Shown: positions 42,891-52,800 of the stretch, piece after piece
Layout: every line of letters starts with the position of its first letter
Numbering within the stretch: the stretch's first letter is position 1
Assembly: GCF_004025965.2 (NCBI RefSeq)
Contig: NZ_SAYU02000003.1
Location: forward strand, 46,899-110,898
DNA: 64,000 bases
Reading direction: 5' to 3'
DNA from: Phycicoccus flavus
GTDB taxonomy: Bacteria > Actinomycetota > Actinomycetes > Actinomycetales > Dermatophilaceae
The notes under the pieces: generated by a model
What the model was told of the DNA's origin: nothing
Databases searched by the model: none
Seen by the model: the letters and a program-made list of their open reading frames with translations, nothing else
Program-made: the position numbers and the translations under genes

Positions 42891-43340
42891 TCACGGGCAG
42901 CCCTCGTCGAGCTTGACGGACGAGAGCGTGATGAGTGCGTCGATCGAGACCTTCGTCCCGGCCTTCGGATCCTGGGAGCAGACCTTCCAGTTGGAGTCCA
43001 GGACCTGGATCCGGTCGAGACCGGCAGCGTCCTCCTGGTCCAGGAGGTATGAGTCCTTGCTCTGCAGGATGTCCTGCGCCAGCTGAAGGTTCTTGCCCAC
43101 GAGCTTCGGCATCCTAAAGGTCTCAGAGTCGTCTGTGAGCGCACTGTCGTCCTCGGCGGGGTCGCTCAGCTCCTGGGCCTCTTCGGCCGTCGTTTCAGAT
43201 GGCTCGCTCGTCGTTTCGGGCTCGACGGTTACGGTCGGTGCGGCCTCCGTCACCGTCACGGCCGGGGAGGGCGAGCCTCCGCATCCGGCCAGAAGGGCCG
43301 CACAACCAAGGGCAGCGGCAAGAGCGATCGAGCGAGTCAT
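42891..43340 (-). CDS. lipoprotein with PASTA-like domain, 149 aa
   Basis: The N-terminus is a lipoprotein signal (ALAAALGCAALLAGC; lipobox LAGC, Cys19). An acidic/Thr/Ser-rich linker (~20-75) follows, then a PASTA-like domain (MPKLVGKNLQLAQDILQ, VCSQDPKAGTKV). PASTA domains bind peptidoglycan or act as spacers in surface proteins; this would be an extracytoplasmic lipoprotein. Its link to the neighbouring defence genes is positional only. It is divergent from pglW. Confidence 0.8.
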   Translation of the reverse strand: MTRSIALAAALGCAALLAGCGGSPSPAVTVTEAAPTVTVEPETTSEPSETTAEEAQELSDPAEDDSALTDDSETFRMPKLVGKNLQLAQDILQSKDSYLLDQEDAAGLDRIQVLDSNWKVCSQDPKAGTKVSIDALITLSSVKLDEGCP

Positions 43341-43357
43341 GGGGTCCCCAAACGTGA

Positions 43358-43369
43358 GCTTCTAGAAGC
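43358..43369. promoter_or_regulatory. 12-bp perfect palindrome upstream of the lipoprotein gene
   Basis: GCTTCTAGAAGC lies 17 bases before the lipoprotein ATG, in the divergent region shared with pglW. A second inverted repeat, CGCCCA/TGGGCG, follows at about 43371-43387. Either could be a regulator site. Confidence 0.35.
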
Positions 43370-43495
43370 GCGCCCATCGCTTGGGCGAGCGCGTGGCCAC
43401 GGTAGGCATGCGTGTCTCCGATCTCGAATCAGGAGGGTGACGATCCGTGAATCGTGTCCGAACGGACGATCTTGCCGCCGACGCCCACCACCTGC

Positions 43496-43524
43496 TTCAC
43501 GCCTGCTACCTGGACAGTTAGGTT
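43496..43524 (+). promoter_or_regulatory. candidate promoter of the BREX operon
   Basis: TTCACG (43496-43501) and TAGGTT (43519-43524) are separated by 17 bases, giving a sigma-70-type promoter. Transcription would start near 43531, about 47 bases before pglW. Confidence 0.5.
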
Positions 43525-43577
43525 TGGACGCGCTTGGGGAAGCAGCCCGGACGTAGGGACTCGACGAGGAGGTGGAC

Positions 43578-46500
43578 GTGCCCGAGTCGAACGAGAGTCG
43601 ATGGCTCGAGGTCACGCACTCCCCGTTTCCGCACGAGTCCGCAGGCCTCGACCTCGTTCGCCAGATCCTGCCGAACGAGGCTCCGTTCCGCGCGTGGAGC
43701 AACCTCACCTTCATGGACCAGCGGGGCCGCTGGCACGAGGTCGACCTCCTTGTCCTGGGTCGCGGAGCTCTCCACCTCATCGAGCTGAAGTACTACGAGG
43801 GTGTGCTCCGCGGAAACGAGCACACCTGGCGACGCGACGGTAAACGCCCGGAGGAGTCGCCGCTCCGTCTCGCCAACGACAAGGCCAAGTTTCTCAAGTC
43901 GCGCCTCGCGCATGAGATCCACGAGCTGACCCGCAAGAGCGGCGAGAACGCGGATCCACGAGAAGTGGTCCCGTTCGTCAAGGCCTCGGTCTTCTTACAC
44001 CACCCGCGCTTCCACTGCGCCGTCACCGACTTGGGCAAGAACGGCTTGTACGGACCCGACGACATCGAGGCTCAGACAGGCCTACCCGGCATCTCGCACC
44101 TCGTGCTCGAAGAACCGCATCACGACGCCGTCAACGCTCGGCAGGAGCGCATTCTCAGCGCGCTCATCACGCGCATCAGCCACGTGCAGCGTCGCGAGCG
44201 CACCTTCGGCGCCTGGGAGCTCGCTGGCGCAGCAGCCGACAGTGGCGACGGTTGGCAGGACTGGGACGGGACGCACACGACGACGCAGGAGCGGGTGCGG
44301 ATCCGCTTTCAGACGCCTCCCCCCGGGTCGGCACCAGACACTCGCAAGGCCATGCTGTCGATGGCGGTCAACGAGCTGAAGACACTCGGACGCCTCCACC
44401 ACGACGGCCTCGTCCCGGTCCGTGACGTCGTCGACTGCGAGCTCGGGATCGGTCTGGCGTATCCGTACGACGAGAGCTGGGAGCGGCTCGACCTCTGGCT
44501 GAGCGCCCAACCCCAGGGAGTCCCTCTCGCGACGCACCTCTCGATCCTTCGCCAGGTCGGCGAGACCCTGCAGTACGCCCATTCCAACCGGGTCGTGCAC
44601 CGCAGTCTCTCGCCGCGGGCCGTCTGGGTTCGGCCGGTGTCGGGGACGTCCGGCGAGGTCAAGGTCCGGATCGGTGACTGGCGGGTCGCCGGCGCCGTCG
44701 ACCCCACGGCGACCACGACCTCGAACGGCGTCACTCGTCTCGCTGCCCTTGGTGGAGCCGTCCCCACGCCACAAGGTCCTCCCCCGCCGGCTGGTCTCGC
44801 CGCAACGGTACGCAGCGAGGTCGCCGACGTGCTCAGTGACCGATGGCTGACTGAGGGCTTCGCCGCCCCCGAGAGCTTCTTCAACCCCGATGTGGACCGG
44901 ATCCGGCTCGACGTGTTCGGACTGGGCGCCATCGCGTTCTACCTGCTCGCGGGTGTGCCCGCGGCGCGCACCACTCAGGCACTCCGTACTCGGCTGCGGG
45001 AACAGGAGGGACTGGACGTCGCCATCGAGCTGCCTCAGGTCTCGAGCGCGCTCCGAGCTCTAATGCAACGAGCCACCCATCCCATGCCCACCCAGCGCCC
45101 AGTCGACATGGCGTCCTTCCTCGAGCTGCTCGCCGCTGCCGAGCGTGAGGCGACAGCGGACGACGCTGCTGACGTGGATCCGCTCGACGCCGGCCCCGGC
45201 AGTGTGATCGACGGGCGCTTCAGACTGGAGCGACGCCTCGGTCAAGGCTCAACGGCCGTGGGCCTACTCGTCACCGACCTCACGGTCGACGGCAACGACT
45301 CGCAGCGCGTGCTCAAGGTAGCCCTCGACGACGAGTCCGCCCGCCGTCTGGGAGACGAGGCCGACGTCCTCCGTGGCCTGTCCTCGCCACGCATCGTCAA
45401 GCTGGTCGACGGGCCGATCGTCGTCGGTGGACGACAGGCTCTCCTGCTCGAGAGCGCCGGACCGCAAACACTCACCGAGGCGCTGCGCGGTCGCACGCGG
45501 CTCTCCCTGGACCTTCTCGAGCGTTTCGGGTCCGACCTGCTTCAGGCCCTCGTCACGCTCGACAAGGCAGGCGTTGACCACCGCGACATCAAGCCGTCCA
45601 ACCTGGGAGTTCGAGAAGGGCGTGGCGACCGCACCAAGCACCTCGTGCTGTTCGACTTCTCCCTCACACGGGCGGCTGCCTCGGCGACGTCGGCCGGCAC
45701 ACCCCCCTACCTCGACCCGTTCCTCGTCGACGACCGCGACCACTACGACAGCGCCGCCGAACGGTACGCCGCGGCTGTGGTCCTGTTCGAGATGGCGACC
45801 GGCGCGACGCCGCTCTACGGCGACGGCCAGGCCGACCCCGCGTCCATCACCGCGGATGCGTCCGTCGAGTCGGAGCTCTTCGACCCGATCCTCGCGCCGC
45901 GACTCATGGACTTCTTCACTCGCGCCCTCGCTCGAGACGCGTCGCAGCGGCACGACACTGCGAGCGCGATGCAGCGCGAGTGGCAGGCCATCTTCGCGAC
46001 CGACGCGACCACCGAGCCGGACGAGAGCAACGACGACCTCGCTGCTCGGGCCGCGCTCGACACTCCCCTGGCCGAGTCGGGCCTGACTGCTCGGGCCCTG
46101 TCCGCCTTGGAGCCGTACGCCGTCGCGACGGTCGGCGAGCTCCTCACCGTCGACTCGGTCCGGCTGTCCCGGCTGCAAGGGGTCGCCAACGCCACCCGGC
46201 TACAGATCTCGCGCCGCGTCAAGGAGTGGCGGAAGCGGCTGGGCGACCCGCGCCGCGTCCCCGCCCGTGACGAGAGGACGCCAACCCCCACCGACGCCGC
46301 CGAACGCCTCCTCGCGGCCGTCAGCACAAGCAGGTCACCGTCCCGCGGCGCGCTCGTCCGGCTCATTCTCGGCGTCGGCACCGACCTCGACGCCTTCGCA
46401 ACGCAACCACAGCTCGGTGCACGCCTCCCCGAGCCGGTGACGCGAGCCCGCGTCGGACAGATTCTCGCCACCCTGCAGGAGAAGTGGGCCGCCGACGACG

Positions 46501-47873
46501 CCTGCCGGTCGCTGCTGGACCACCTGGTGGAAGCCGTGGACGCGCGGCTCGACGAGCTCGGTCACGTCGCCGCGGTCCGCGAGCTCACAACGGCCGTCGC
46601 CGACTGTCTGTCGTCCGAAGTCAGCCCGGATGAGCGGCGGCTGCGCGGCCTGCTCCGCCTCGCCCTGGAACGTCGTCAAGCGGTGCACCGCGCTAACGAC
46701 ACCGGGGAGTCGCTCTGGCTACGACGCCGGGACGACCTCGTGCTCGTCGCCACGGAGCAGGCGCTACTCGACGTCGCCGAGACCCTCGGCGCGGAGGCCG
46801 ACGACCTCGTCGCCGCCCTGGGTGACTGGACGTCCGAGGTCGTCCCCGCACCCACGGTGACGTCGCGACTTCAGCGAGCTCTGCCGGCCGAGTCGCTGCC
46901 GGCGAACATGAGAGACGGCGCTCGGTTGGCGCGGTTGGCCGCTGCCACGTCCCGCACCGCGGCAGCGTCGGGTGCCGGCGAGCTGCATCACCGTGACTTC
47001 TCGCGACGTGCCGCCCTCGCCGTCACCTTCTCGGGCTTTGGCGGTGGACAGCAGCTCAGCCCAGAAGAGCTGCGTCAGCGCGTCCGCATCCGGTTCCCGA
47101 GTGTTCCTGTCCTGCCCGAGGGTGAGGCGCTGAGCCGGCTCGTCACCGATGCAGGACTCGGCCTCGTCTTCGACGACCAGACCCGCGTCTACCGGGCTCC
47201 GACGACGGCCGGACGCACGACCGGGCTTGAGACCCGCGAGCCCACTCGTCACGCGGTGCGCACATCGCCGGTGAGCGACGGAGCGATCGGTAGCCGCCTC
47301 GAAAGGTCCATCAGCTCACGAGCGTTCCTGGCGCTCGGCGTGCGCGCAGACCGCGTATCGCGTTTCGTCGACGGCGCCCAGCGTCAGTTCGACGCCGAGG
47401 TCATCGACCTCACCGAGGTGCTGCTCGATGCGTTGCGCGCTGCCTCAGCAGATGCCGGCCTGCCGTGGGACCTGGTCCGCGCGGCAGACGCCGATGGCGT
47501 CGGAAGTCGCGGTCAGCAGGGACTGCACGAGCTCGTTCGCCGCTCGTGGCCCAAGGTCGCCCTAGCGGTCGACACTGCCCTGGCCGCGCCCGGCCGGGGA
47601 CCCGTGCTCGTCACCGAGGCCTCGCCACTGGCGCGATACGACAACCTCGGTCTGCTGGCGCAGTGGACTGACCTGGGGGCGACACGTCCCCGCGCTGTCT
47701 GGCTCGCCCTGCCGCAGCTCGCTGCAAACCATGGCCCCCTCGTCGACGGTCGACCCGTCCCCCTGGCCGCTCCCAGCCAATACGTCGCCCTCGACAACGA
47801 CTGGGTGGACGCAATTGCGACACCCGTTGCAGCGCACGCTGTTCACACCGGAGAAGAGACACATGGCAGCTAA
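43578..47873 (+). CDS. pglW: BREX type 2 kinase PglW (NERD + pseudokinase + kinase)
   Basis: The 1,431-residue protein has a layered plan. A NERD domain spans ~1-150 (RWHEVDLLVLGRGALHLIEL with ExK). A first kinase-like domain (~210-515) is apparently inactive: the HRD site reads VVHRSLSP and DFG is replaced by GDWR. A second domain (~535-800) looks active: GQGSTAVGLLV, VLKVAL, VDHRDIKPSNLG and FDFSL. After it comes a helix-hairpin-helix-like segment (ALEPYAVATVGELL, LSRLQGVANATRLQISRRVK) and a long C-terminal region. PglW is a serine/threonine kinase essential for Pgl-type defence. AGGAGG lies 5 bases before the GTG. The last 11 bases overlap the DUF262 gene. Confidence 0.93.
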   Translation: MPESNESRWLEVTHSPFPHESAGLDLVRQILPNEAPFRAWSNLTFMDQRGRWHEVDLLVLGRGALHLIELKYYEGVLRGNEHTWRRDGKRPEESPLRLANDKAKFLKSRLAHEIHELTRKSGENADPREVVPFVKASVFLHHPRFHCAVTDLGKNGLYGPDDIEAQTGLPGISHLVLEEPHHDAVNARQERILSALITRISHVQRRERTFGAWELAGAAADSGDGWQDWDGTHTTTQERVRIRFQTPPPGSAPDTRKAMLSMAVNELKTLGRLHHDGLVPVRDVVDCELGIGLAYPYDESWERLDLWLSAQPQGVPLATHLSILRQVGETLQYAHSNRVVHRSLSPRAVWVRPVSGTSGEVKVRIGDWRVAGAVDPTATTTSNGVTRLAALGGAVPTPQGPPPPAGLAATVRSEVADVLSDRWLTEGFAAPESFFNPDVDRIRLDVFGLGAIAFYLLAGVPAARTTQALRTRLREQEGLDVAIELPQVSSALRALMQRATHPMPTQRPVDMASFLELLAAAEREATADDAADVDPLDAGPGSVIDGRFRLERRLGQGSTAVGLLVTDLTVDGNDSQRVLKVALDDESARRLGDEADVLRGLSSPRIVKLVDGPIVVGGRQALLLESAGPQTLTEALRGRTRLSLDLLERFGSDLLQALVTLDKAGVDHRDIKPSNLGVREGRGDRTKHLVLFDFSLTRAAASATSAGTPPYLDPFLVDDRDHYDSAAERYAAAVVLFEMATGATPLYGDGQADPASITADASVESELFDPILAPRLMDFFTRALARDASQRHDTASAMQREWQAIFATDATTEPDESNDDLAARAALDTPLAESGLTARALSALEPYAVATVGELLTVDSVRLSRLQGVANATRLQISRRVKEWRKRLGDPRRVPARDERTPTPTDAAERLLAAVSTSRSPSRGALVRLILGVGTDLDAFATQPQLGARLPEPVTRARVGQILATLQEKWAADDACRSLLDHLVEAVDARLDELGHVAAVRELTTAVADCLSSEVSPDERRLRGLLRLALERRQAVHRANDTGESLWLRRRDDLVLVATEQALLDVAETLGAEADDLVAALGDWTSEVVPAPTVTSRLQRALPAESLPANMRDGARLARLAAATSRTAAASGAGELHHRDFSRRAALAVTFSGFGGGQQLSPEELRQRVRIRFPSVPVLPEGEALSRLVTDAGLGLVFDDQTRVYRAPTTAGRTTGLETREPTRHAVRTSPVSDGAIGSRLERSISSRAFLALGVRADRVSRFVDGAQRQFDAEVIDLTEVLLDALRAASADAGLPWDLVRAADADGVGSRGQQGLHELVRRSWPKVALAVDTALAAPGRGPVLVTEASPLARYDNLGLLAQWTDLGATRPRAVWLALPQLAANHGPLVDGRPVPLAAPSQYVALDNDWVDAIATPVAAHAVHTGEETHGS

Positions 47874-49857
47874 AGACGCAGTCACGCTTGCATCGGTCCT
47901 CGGCGAGCGCCTCCTACTGGTCCCGGACTACCAAAGGCCCTACGCCTGGCAGCAACGTCAACTTGAGGAGCTGTGGCAGGACTTGGACCTCATGGGTGAC
48001 CAGACCAGGCATTACGCGGGCACGCTCGTGCTTCGAGACCGTGACCGGCAGCACATGACCACGTCCGGCGCGACGCTCCTCGAGTCAGAGGTGGTTGACG
48101 GTCAGCAACGGTTGACCACGTGCCTGCTGCTCCTGGACCGCATCCGACGGGCATTTGCCGAACTCGAATCGGACAAGAATCCCGCAGCCCGCGAGACCGT
48201 AGCGCACATCACGAGCACCTACGGGATGGTCACGATCGGCGGTGTCCGACAGCCGCGACTTCACCTTGGCGACATGCTTCACGACTTCTGGACGCAGACC
48301 GTCCTTGGTGACCAACCGCACCACCAAGGGCGGCTGACCGACACCCAGCAACGACTTCAAGACGCGGCACGTTACTTCGACGCTCAGATCCAGCAGCTTG
48401 TCAGCGGCCTGAACTCGGACGAGTCTCTCGTGCAGCTGCGACGGCTACTTTCACGCGTGACCAATGGGCTTCGGTTCCTCGTCTACGACGTGGACTCGAG
48501 CTCTGATGCCGGGGTCATCTTCGAGACGCTCAATGGTCGTGGTCGCGATCTCACCGAGCTCGACAAGATCAAGAACTATCTTCTCTTCCTCGCCAATACG
48601 CTGCCGTCAGCGATGGCAGAGCACCTTTCGCAACGGGTCAACGTTGCGTGGTCGGACATTTATGGCCACCTGGCTGGCACACCAGCTAACGAGGACCTGC
48701 TGCTACGCGCGCACTGGCTGACCACGGTAAGCCCTGACGTGCGGACGTGGAAGGGTGCCACCTCTCTCAAGCAGCACTTCGCGCGAGAGAAGTACGTTCC
48801 TGACGCGTCGCGACTCGTCACGGTCTCGACAGCGCCGTCAGATGCTGACGATCGCCACCAGACCCTCATGGAGTGCGTCGAGTCCTACGTCGACACCTTG
48901 CGCCTCTGCGCGATGTTCACGCGGGAGATGGCAGAGCCCTCTACCGCATTCAAGAGTTTCGGGTCCTATGCCCCCAGAGTGCAGTCACGAACGGCGGCCC
49001 TGCTGCGCAGTGGCGTCGTTGCCAACTTCCGACCCCTGCTGTTCGCAGCTCGCCTCAGCCACCCCGACGACGGAGACCTCTATCTCCGCCTCACCGACAT
49101 GTGCGAGCGGTACTCAGCCCGCGTGTTCACCATCTCTCGTTACCGCACGAACGCTGGACAGGCTCGCCTCTTTCGCCGCGCCCACGACTTGATAGCCGGC
49201 GTACCTGGGGATGATGTGCTCGCCAGGCTGGAAGCCATGATCTGGGAGTACGCCGACGACGACCGAGTCCGCAGGAATCTCGACGCGTCAGAGAACTGGT
49301 ACGGGCGCGACGGACACAAGTACTTCCTTTATGAGTACGAGCTGTCCAAAGCTCGACGAGAAGACGACGTTGCCGCCTTCGAAAAGTTCACAGGGAGCAA
49401 CACTGGTCGCACGACAGAGCACATCGCACCGCAGAACCCGGACTGGGAGAGCGACGACTGGTCCGTCTTGAGCAAGGAGGACCACGCCAAGCTGAAGCAC
49501 TCGATCGGCAACCTAGTCCTGACCTACGACAACTCCTCCTACTCCAACAAGTCATTCGCGGCCAAGAAGGGCACGCGAGGGCAGGGAGCCCCACCCTGCT
49601 ACGCCGACTCGACCCTGGCGCAGGAGTCGGAACTCGTGAAGTACGACAACTGGACTGCGGAGTCGATCCTCGATCGAGGTCAGCACCTCACCGAGTGGGC
49701 GCTGACGCGGTGGGCGATTACGCCTCCCTCCTCGCCGACGGACGTCGACGACGATGACCTCGTCCTCGACGATGGCAGGGCTGAACCGACAGAGGACCTC
49801 GCTCTCGTCCCAGACGACGCAGAGCAACCAACCGCAGCAACCGCTCAGGAGTCCTGA
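47863..49857 (+). CDS. DUF262/DUF1524 GmrSD-like type IV restriction protein
   Basis: 664 residues. The DUF262 domain has VPDYQRPYAW (20-29), VVDGQQRLTT (77-86) and IFETLNGRGRDLTELDKIKN, a ParB-like NTP-using fold. The C-terminal DUF1524 His-Me-finger nuclease has TTEHIAPQNP (His520) and IGNLVLTYDNSSYSNKSF plus a following KK. GmrSD-type enzymes cut DNA carrying sugar-modified or otherwise altered cytosines. The ATG at 47863 overlaps the end of pglW by 11 bases, with GGAG about 9 bases upstream. pglX starts 4 bases after the stop. It is thus embedded in the BREX operon and presumably co-expressed. Confidence 0.9.
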   Translation: MAAKDAVTLASVLGERLLLVPDYQRPYAWQQRQLEELWQDLDLMGDQTRHYAGTLVLRDRDRQHMTTSGATLLESEVVDGQQRLTTCLLLLDRIRRAFAELESDKNPAARETVAHITSTYGMVTIGGVRQPRLHLGDMLHDFWTQTVLGDQPHHQGRLTDTQQRLQDAARYFDAQIQQLVSGLNSDESLVQLRRLLSRVTNGLRFLVYDVDSSSDAGVIFETLNGRGRDLTELDKIKNYLLFLANTLPSAMAEHLSQRVNVAWSDIYGHLAGTPANEDLLLRAHWLTTVSPDVRTWKGATSLKQHFAREKYVPDASRLVTVSTAPSDADDRHQTLMECVESYVDTLRLCAMFTREMAEPSTAFKSFGSYAPRVQSRTAALLRSGVVANFRPLLFAARLSHPDDGDLYLRLTDMCERYSARVFTISRYRTNAGQARLFRRAHDLIAGVPGDDVLARLEAMIWEYADDDRVRRNLDASENWYGRDGHKYFLYEYELSKARREDDVAAFEKFTGSNTGRTTEHIAPQNPDWESDDWSVLSKEDHAKLKHSIGNLVLTYDNSSYSNKSFAAKKGTRGQGAPPCYADSTLAQESELVKYDNWTAESILDRGQHLTEWALTRWAITPPSSPTDVDDDDLVLDDGRAEPTEDLALVPDDAEQPTAATAQES

Positions 49858-49860
49858 CCC

Positions 49861-52800
49861 GTGCCCGTCTCGTCCGATCTCACCAATGCGCTCAAGAAGG
49901 TCGTTCTCCGGCTTGAGGACGACCTGCGCGAGCGGGTCGCGTCGCAGCCTGATGTCAATGCCGCGTGGCGGGGCCTTCATGCGCAGGCGGTCAACCGCGA
50001 GCGCACAGCGATGTCGTGGCAGGCGTGGCGCGACGACCGAGTGACGCAAGCCGCCGTCGCCTGGGTCCTGACGAGCGTCTTCATCCGCTTCTGCGAGGAC
50101 AACCAGCTGCTCAAGCCGGTGTGGATCGCCGGTCCAGGGGCGCGACGGCAGGAGGCCCTGGACGCACAGCTGCAGTATTTCCGAAAGAACCCCGAACACA
50201 CCGACCGCGAGTGGTTTGTCCAGGCAGTCGAGTACCTCGGCGGCCTGCGGTCCACGCGCGAGCTTGTGGGGTCACATTCGCCGTTGTGGACCGTCTCGCC
50301 GTCGGGTCAGGCCGTCCGCCAGCTGCTGACCTTCTGGCGCGAGACGCGTGATGACGGGACGTTGGTCTGGGACTTCACCGACGAGCAGTTGTCGACGCGG
50401 TTCCTCGGCGACCTCTACCAGGACCTGTCCGACTACGCGAAGAAGACCTTCGCGCTGCTCCAGACGCCGGAGTTCGTCGAGGAGTTCATCCTCGACCAGA
50501 CGATGGAGGCCGCTCTCACGGAGCGGCCACTCGAGGGCTTCCGGATGATCGACCCGACCTGCGGGTCGGGCCACTTCCTGCTCGGCGCTTTCGCTCGGCT
50601 CAACGACCGATGGGCCGCACACGCTCCGGGCCTTGAGCCCCGGGCCCGCGTGCAGAAGGCACTCGACGCCGTGCACGGCGTCGACCTCAACCCCTTCGCC
50701 GTGGCAATCGCCCGCTTCCGCCTGATGGTCGCGGCCCTCCAGTCCTGCGGCGAGACCTCACTCGAGAACGCACCCGGTTTCACATTTCACCTAGCCGCCG
50801 GCGACTCCCTGCTCCACGGCGGCCACCAGCTTGAGATGCGGTTCCAAGGCTTCGACGCGGCGTCCGAGCTCACCGATTTCGCCTACGACACTGAAGACCT
50901 CGATCAGCTTCTAGAGATCCTCACCCCCGGCCGCTACGACGTGGTGGTGGGTAATCCACCTTATATTGAGGTGTCTGACCCATCGCTTAGAAGTGCCTAC
51001 AAGACCCGATACCTTACCTGCGTCAAACAGTGGACCCTGGTCGCACCATTTATGGAGCGATTCTTTGAGTTGGCGCACCCATCAGGTGCCTGGCCGGCGG
51101 GGTGGGTGGGCCAGATCACGGCGAATAACTTTATGAGACGCGACTTTGGCAAGAAATTAGTCGAAGCGTATCTCGCTCGAATAGACCTTCGCCTTTTGGC
51201 GGACACTTCCGGCATGGAAATTCCGGGACACGGGACGCCCACCGTGATTCTGGTGGGCCGAAACTCAACTACAGGCGGGATGGTCCGAGTTTGCAGGCGC
51301 GTGGGTCGCGAATCGCGCGCCACTAAAGCGCCGGGACCTGCCTGGAAGGCGATGACCGAGAACCTCGGCATGCCGCATTTCTCGGACGACTATGTGGCGG
51401 TCAGCGTTGAGAATCAGACGAAGTTCCACGTCCACCCATGGAATCTGGCGGGGGGCGGCGAGAGCGACCTGAAAGTTCTCCTTGAGAGTCGGACTAATAG
51501 GAAGGTGAGCGACTACGCCAGCCGCATTGGCTTTTACGGAGACACACACGCGGACGATGCCTTCATCCACCCACCCCACTTCCTCCGCAGAATGAGCTTG
51601 CGGGAAGAACTGCGGCCTCCAATCGTGCCGGGTGCTGCCATTCGCGACTGGGCTATGCGTGAAGACCGCCATGTTCTTCGCCCGTATGTCCAGGGCAAAC
51701 TGGTTTCGTACGAGTCGCTCCCTATAGCGGCGAAGAGGGCGCTCTGGCCACTTCGAACGACCCTGTGGTCGCGAGCCGCCTTTTCCGGGGGAACCTACCG
51801 CTCCGCCGGTCTCTCATGGCTGCAATGGCATCAGTTCCCCCTCGATGCGAATTGCATTCCCAGGAAACTCGCATTCTCATTCAAGGCTCCTCAGTTGCAC
51901 GTTGTCTCAGACAACCAAGACCGTGCCTTCAACAGCACCTCCCCTGTTGTTCGATTTGCACGTGGCACCTCGGAAGAAGTGACGCTGAACGTGCAGGCAC
52001 TTCTTGCCTCCTCGACAGCGTCATTCTGGGCGCGCCAGGTGGCTCAGCACCAAGGCGGCGGGGCTACGGGTGATCCGGCCGCGTGGACCTTCGAGTTCTC
52101 CGCGGCGATCGTTGGCAAGATTCCCATGCCGCAGTCGGTGCCCGGGAGACTCGCGCGACGGCTGGAGCTGGCGCAAGAGGGTCGTCAGGAGGTCATTGCT
52201 CGACTACTGCGCCTCGCGGACGACTGTTCTCCCAATGTCTATAACGCGCTTGAAAGTGAGTGGCTTTCTGCTGGGGCAGAACTGGTGTCTTTTCAGGAGG
52301 AACTTGACTGGGCCTTATATTCTGCGTTCGGGCTGGTGGAGAGTTCACTGACCTACGGGGAAGACCCACCCGGGCTAAAGGTGGGCGAGCGCGCGTTTGA
52401 GATCGCCCTGGCACGAGAGTTCGCCGCCAGCGCGGAACAGATGGAGTGGTTCACGCGCCATGGCTCAACGCCGACTATCGACATCCCGTTGCATTGGCCG
52501 GAGGGCTACCGGTCTCTCGTTCAGCAGCGTCTTGATGCGATCGCGTCGAATAAGCTCATCCGTCTGTTGGAGAAACCGGAGTACAAGCGGCGATGGGCCA
52601 CGGAGCCTTGGGAGAAGCAGGTCGAGAAGGCCCTTCGCGGGTGGCTACTCGACCGGCTCGAGGACCGTCGGTTCTGGTTCGACAGCGCTGGTCGTCCGCG
52701 GGTGCGATCCGTGGGTCAGCTCGCCGACGACGTCTCCCGCGACGCCGACCTCAGCTCCGTCCTCGAACTGTGGAGCGGTCGCAAGGACCAGTCCGTCACC

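Noticed and set aside
43447..43521. A 24-codon frame (GTG start, AGGAGG ten bases upstream) between the lipoprotein gene and pglW.
   Set aside because: No composition or family support; it overlaps the proposed pglW promoter, so it is more likely chance.
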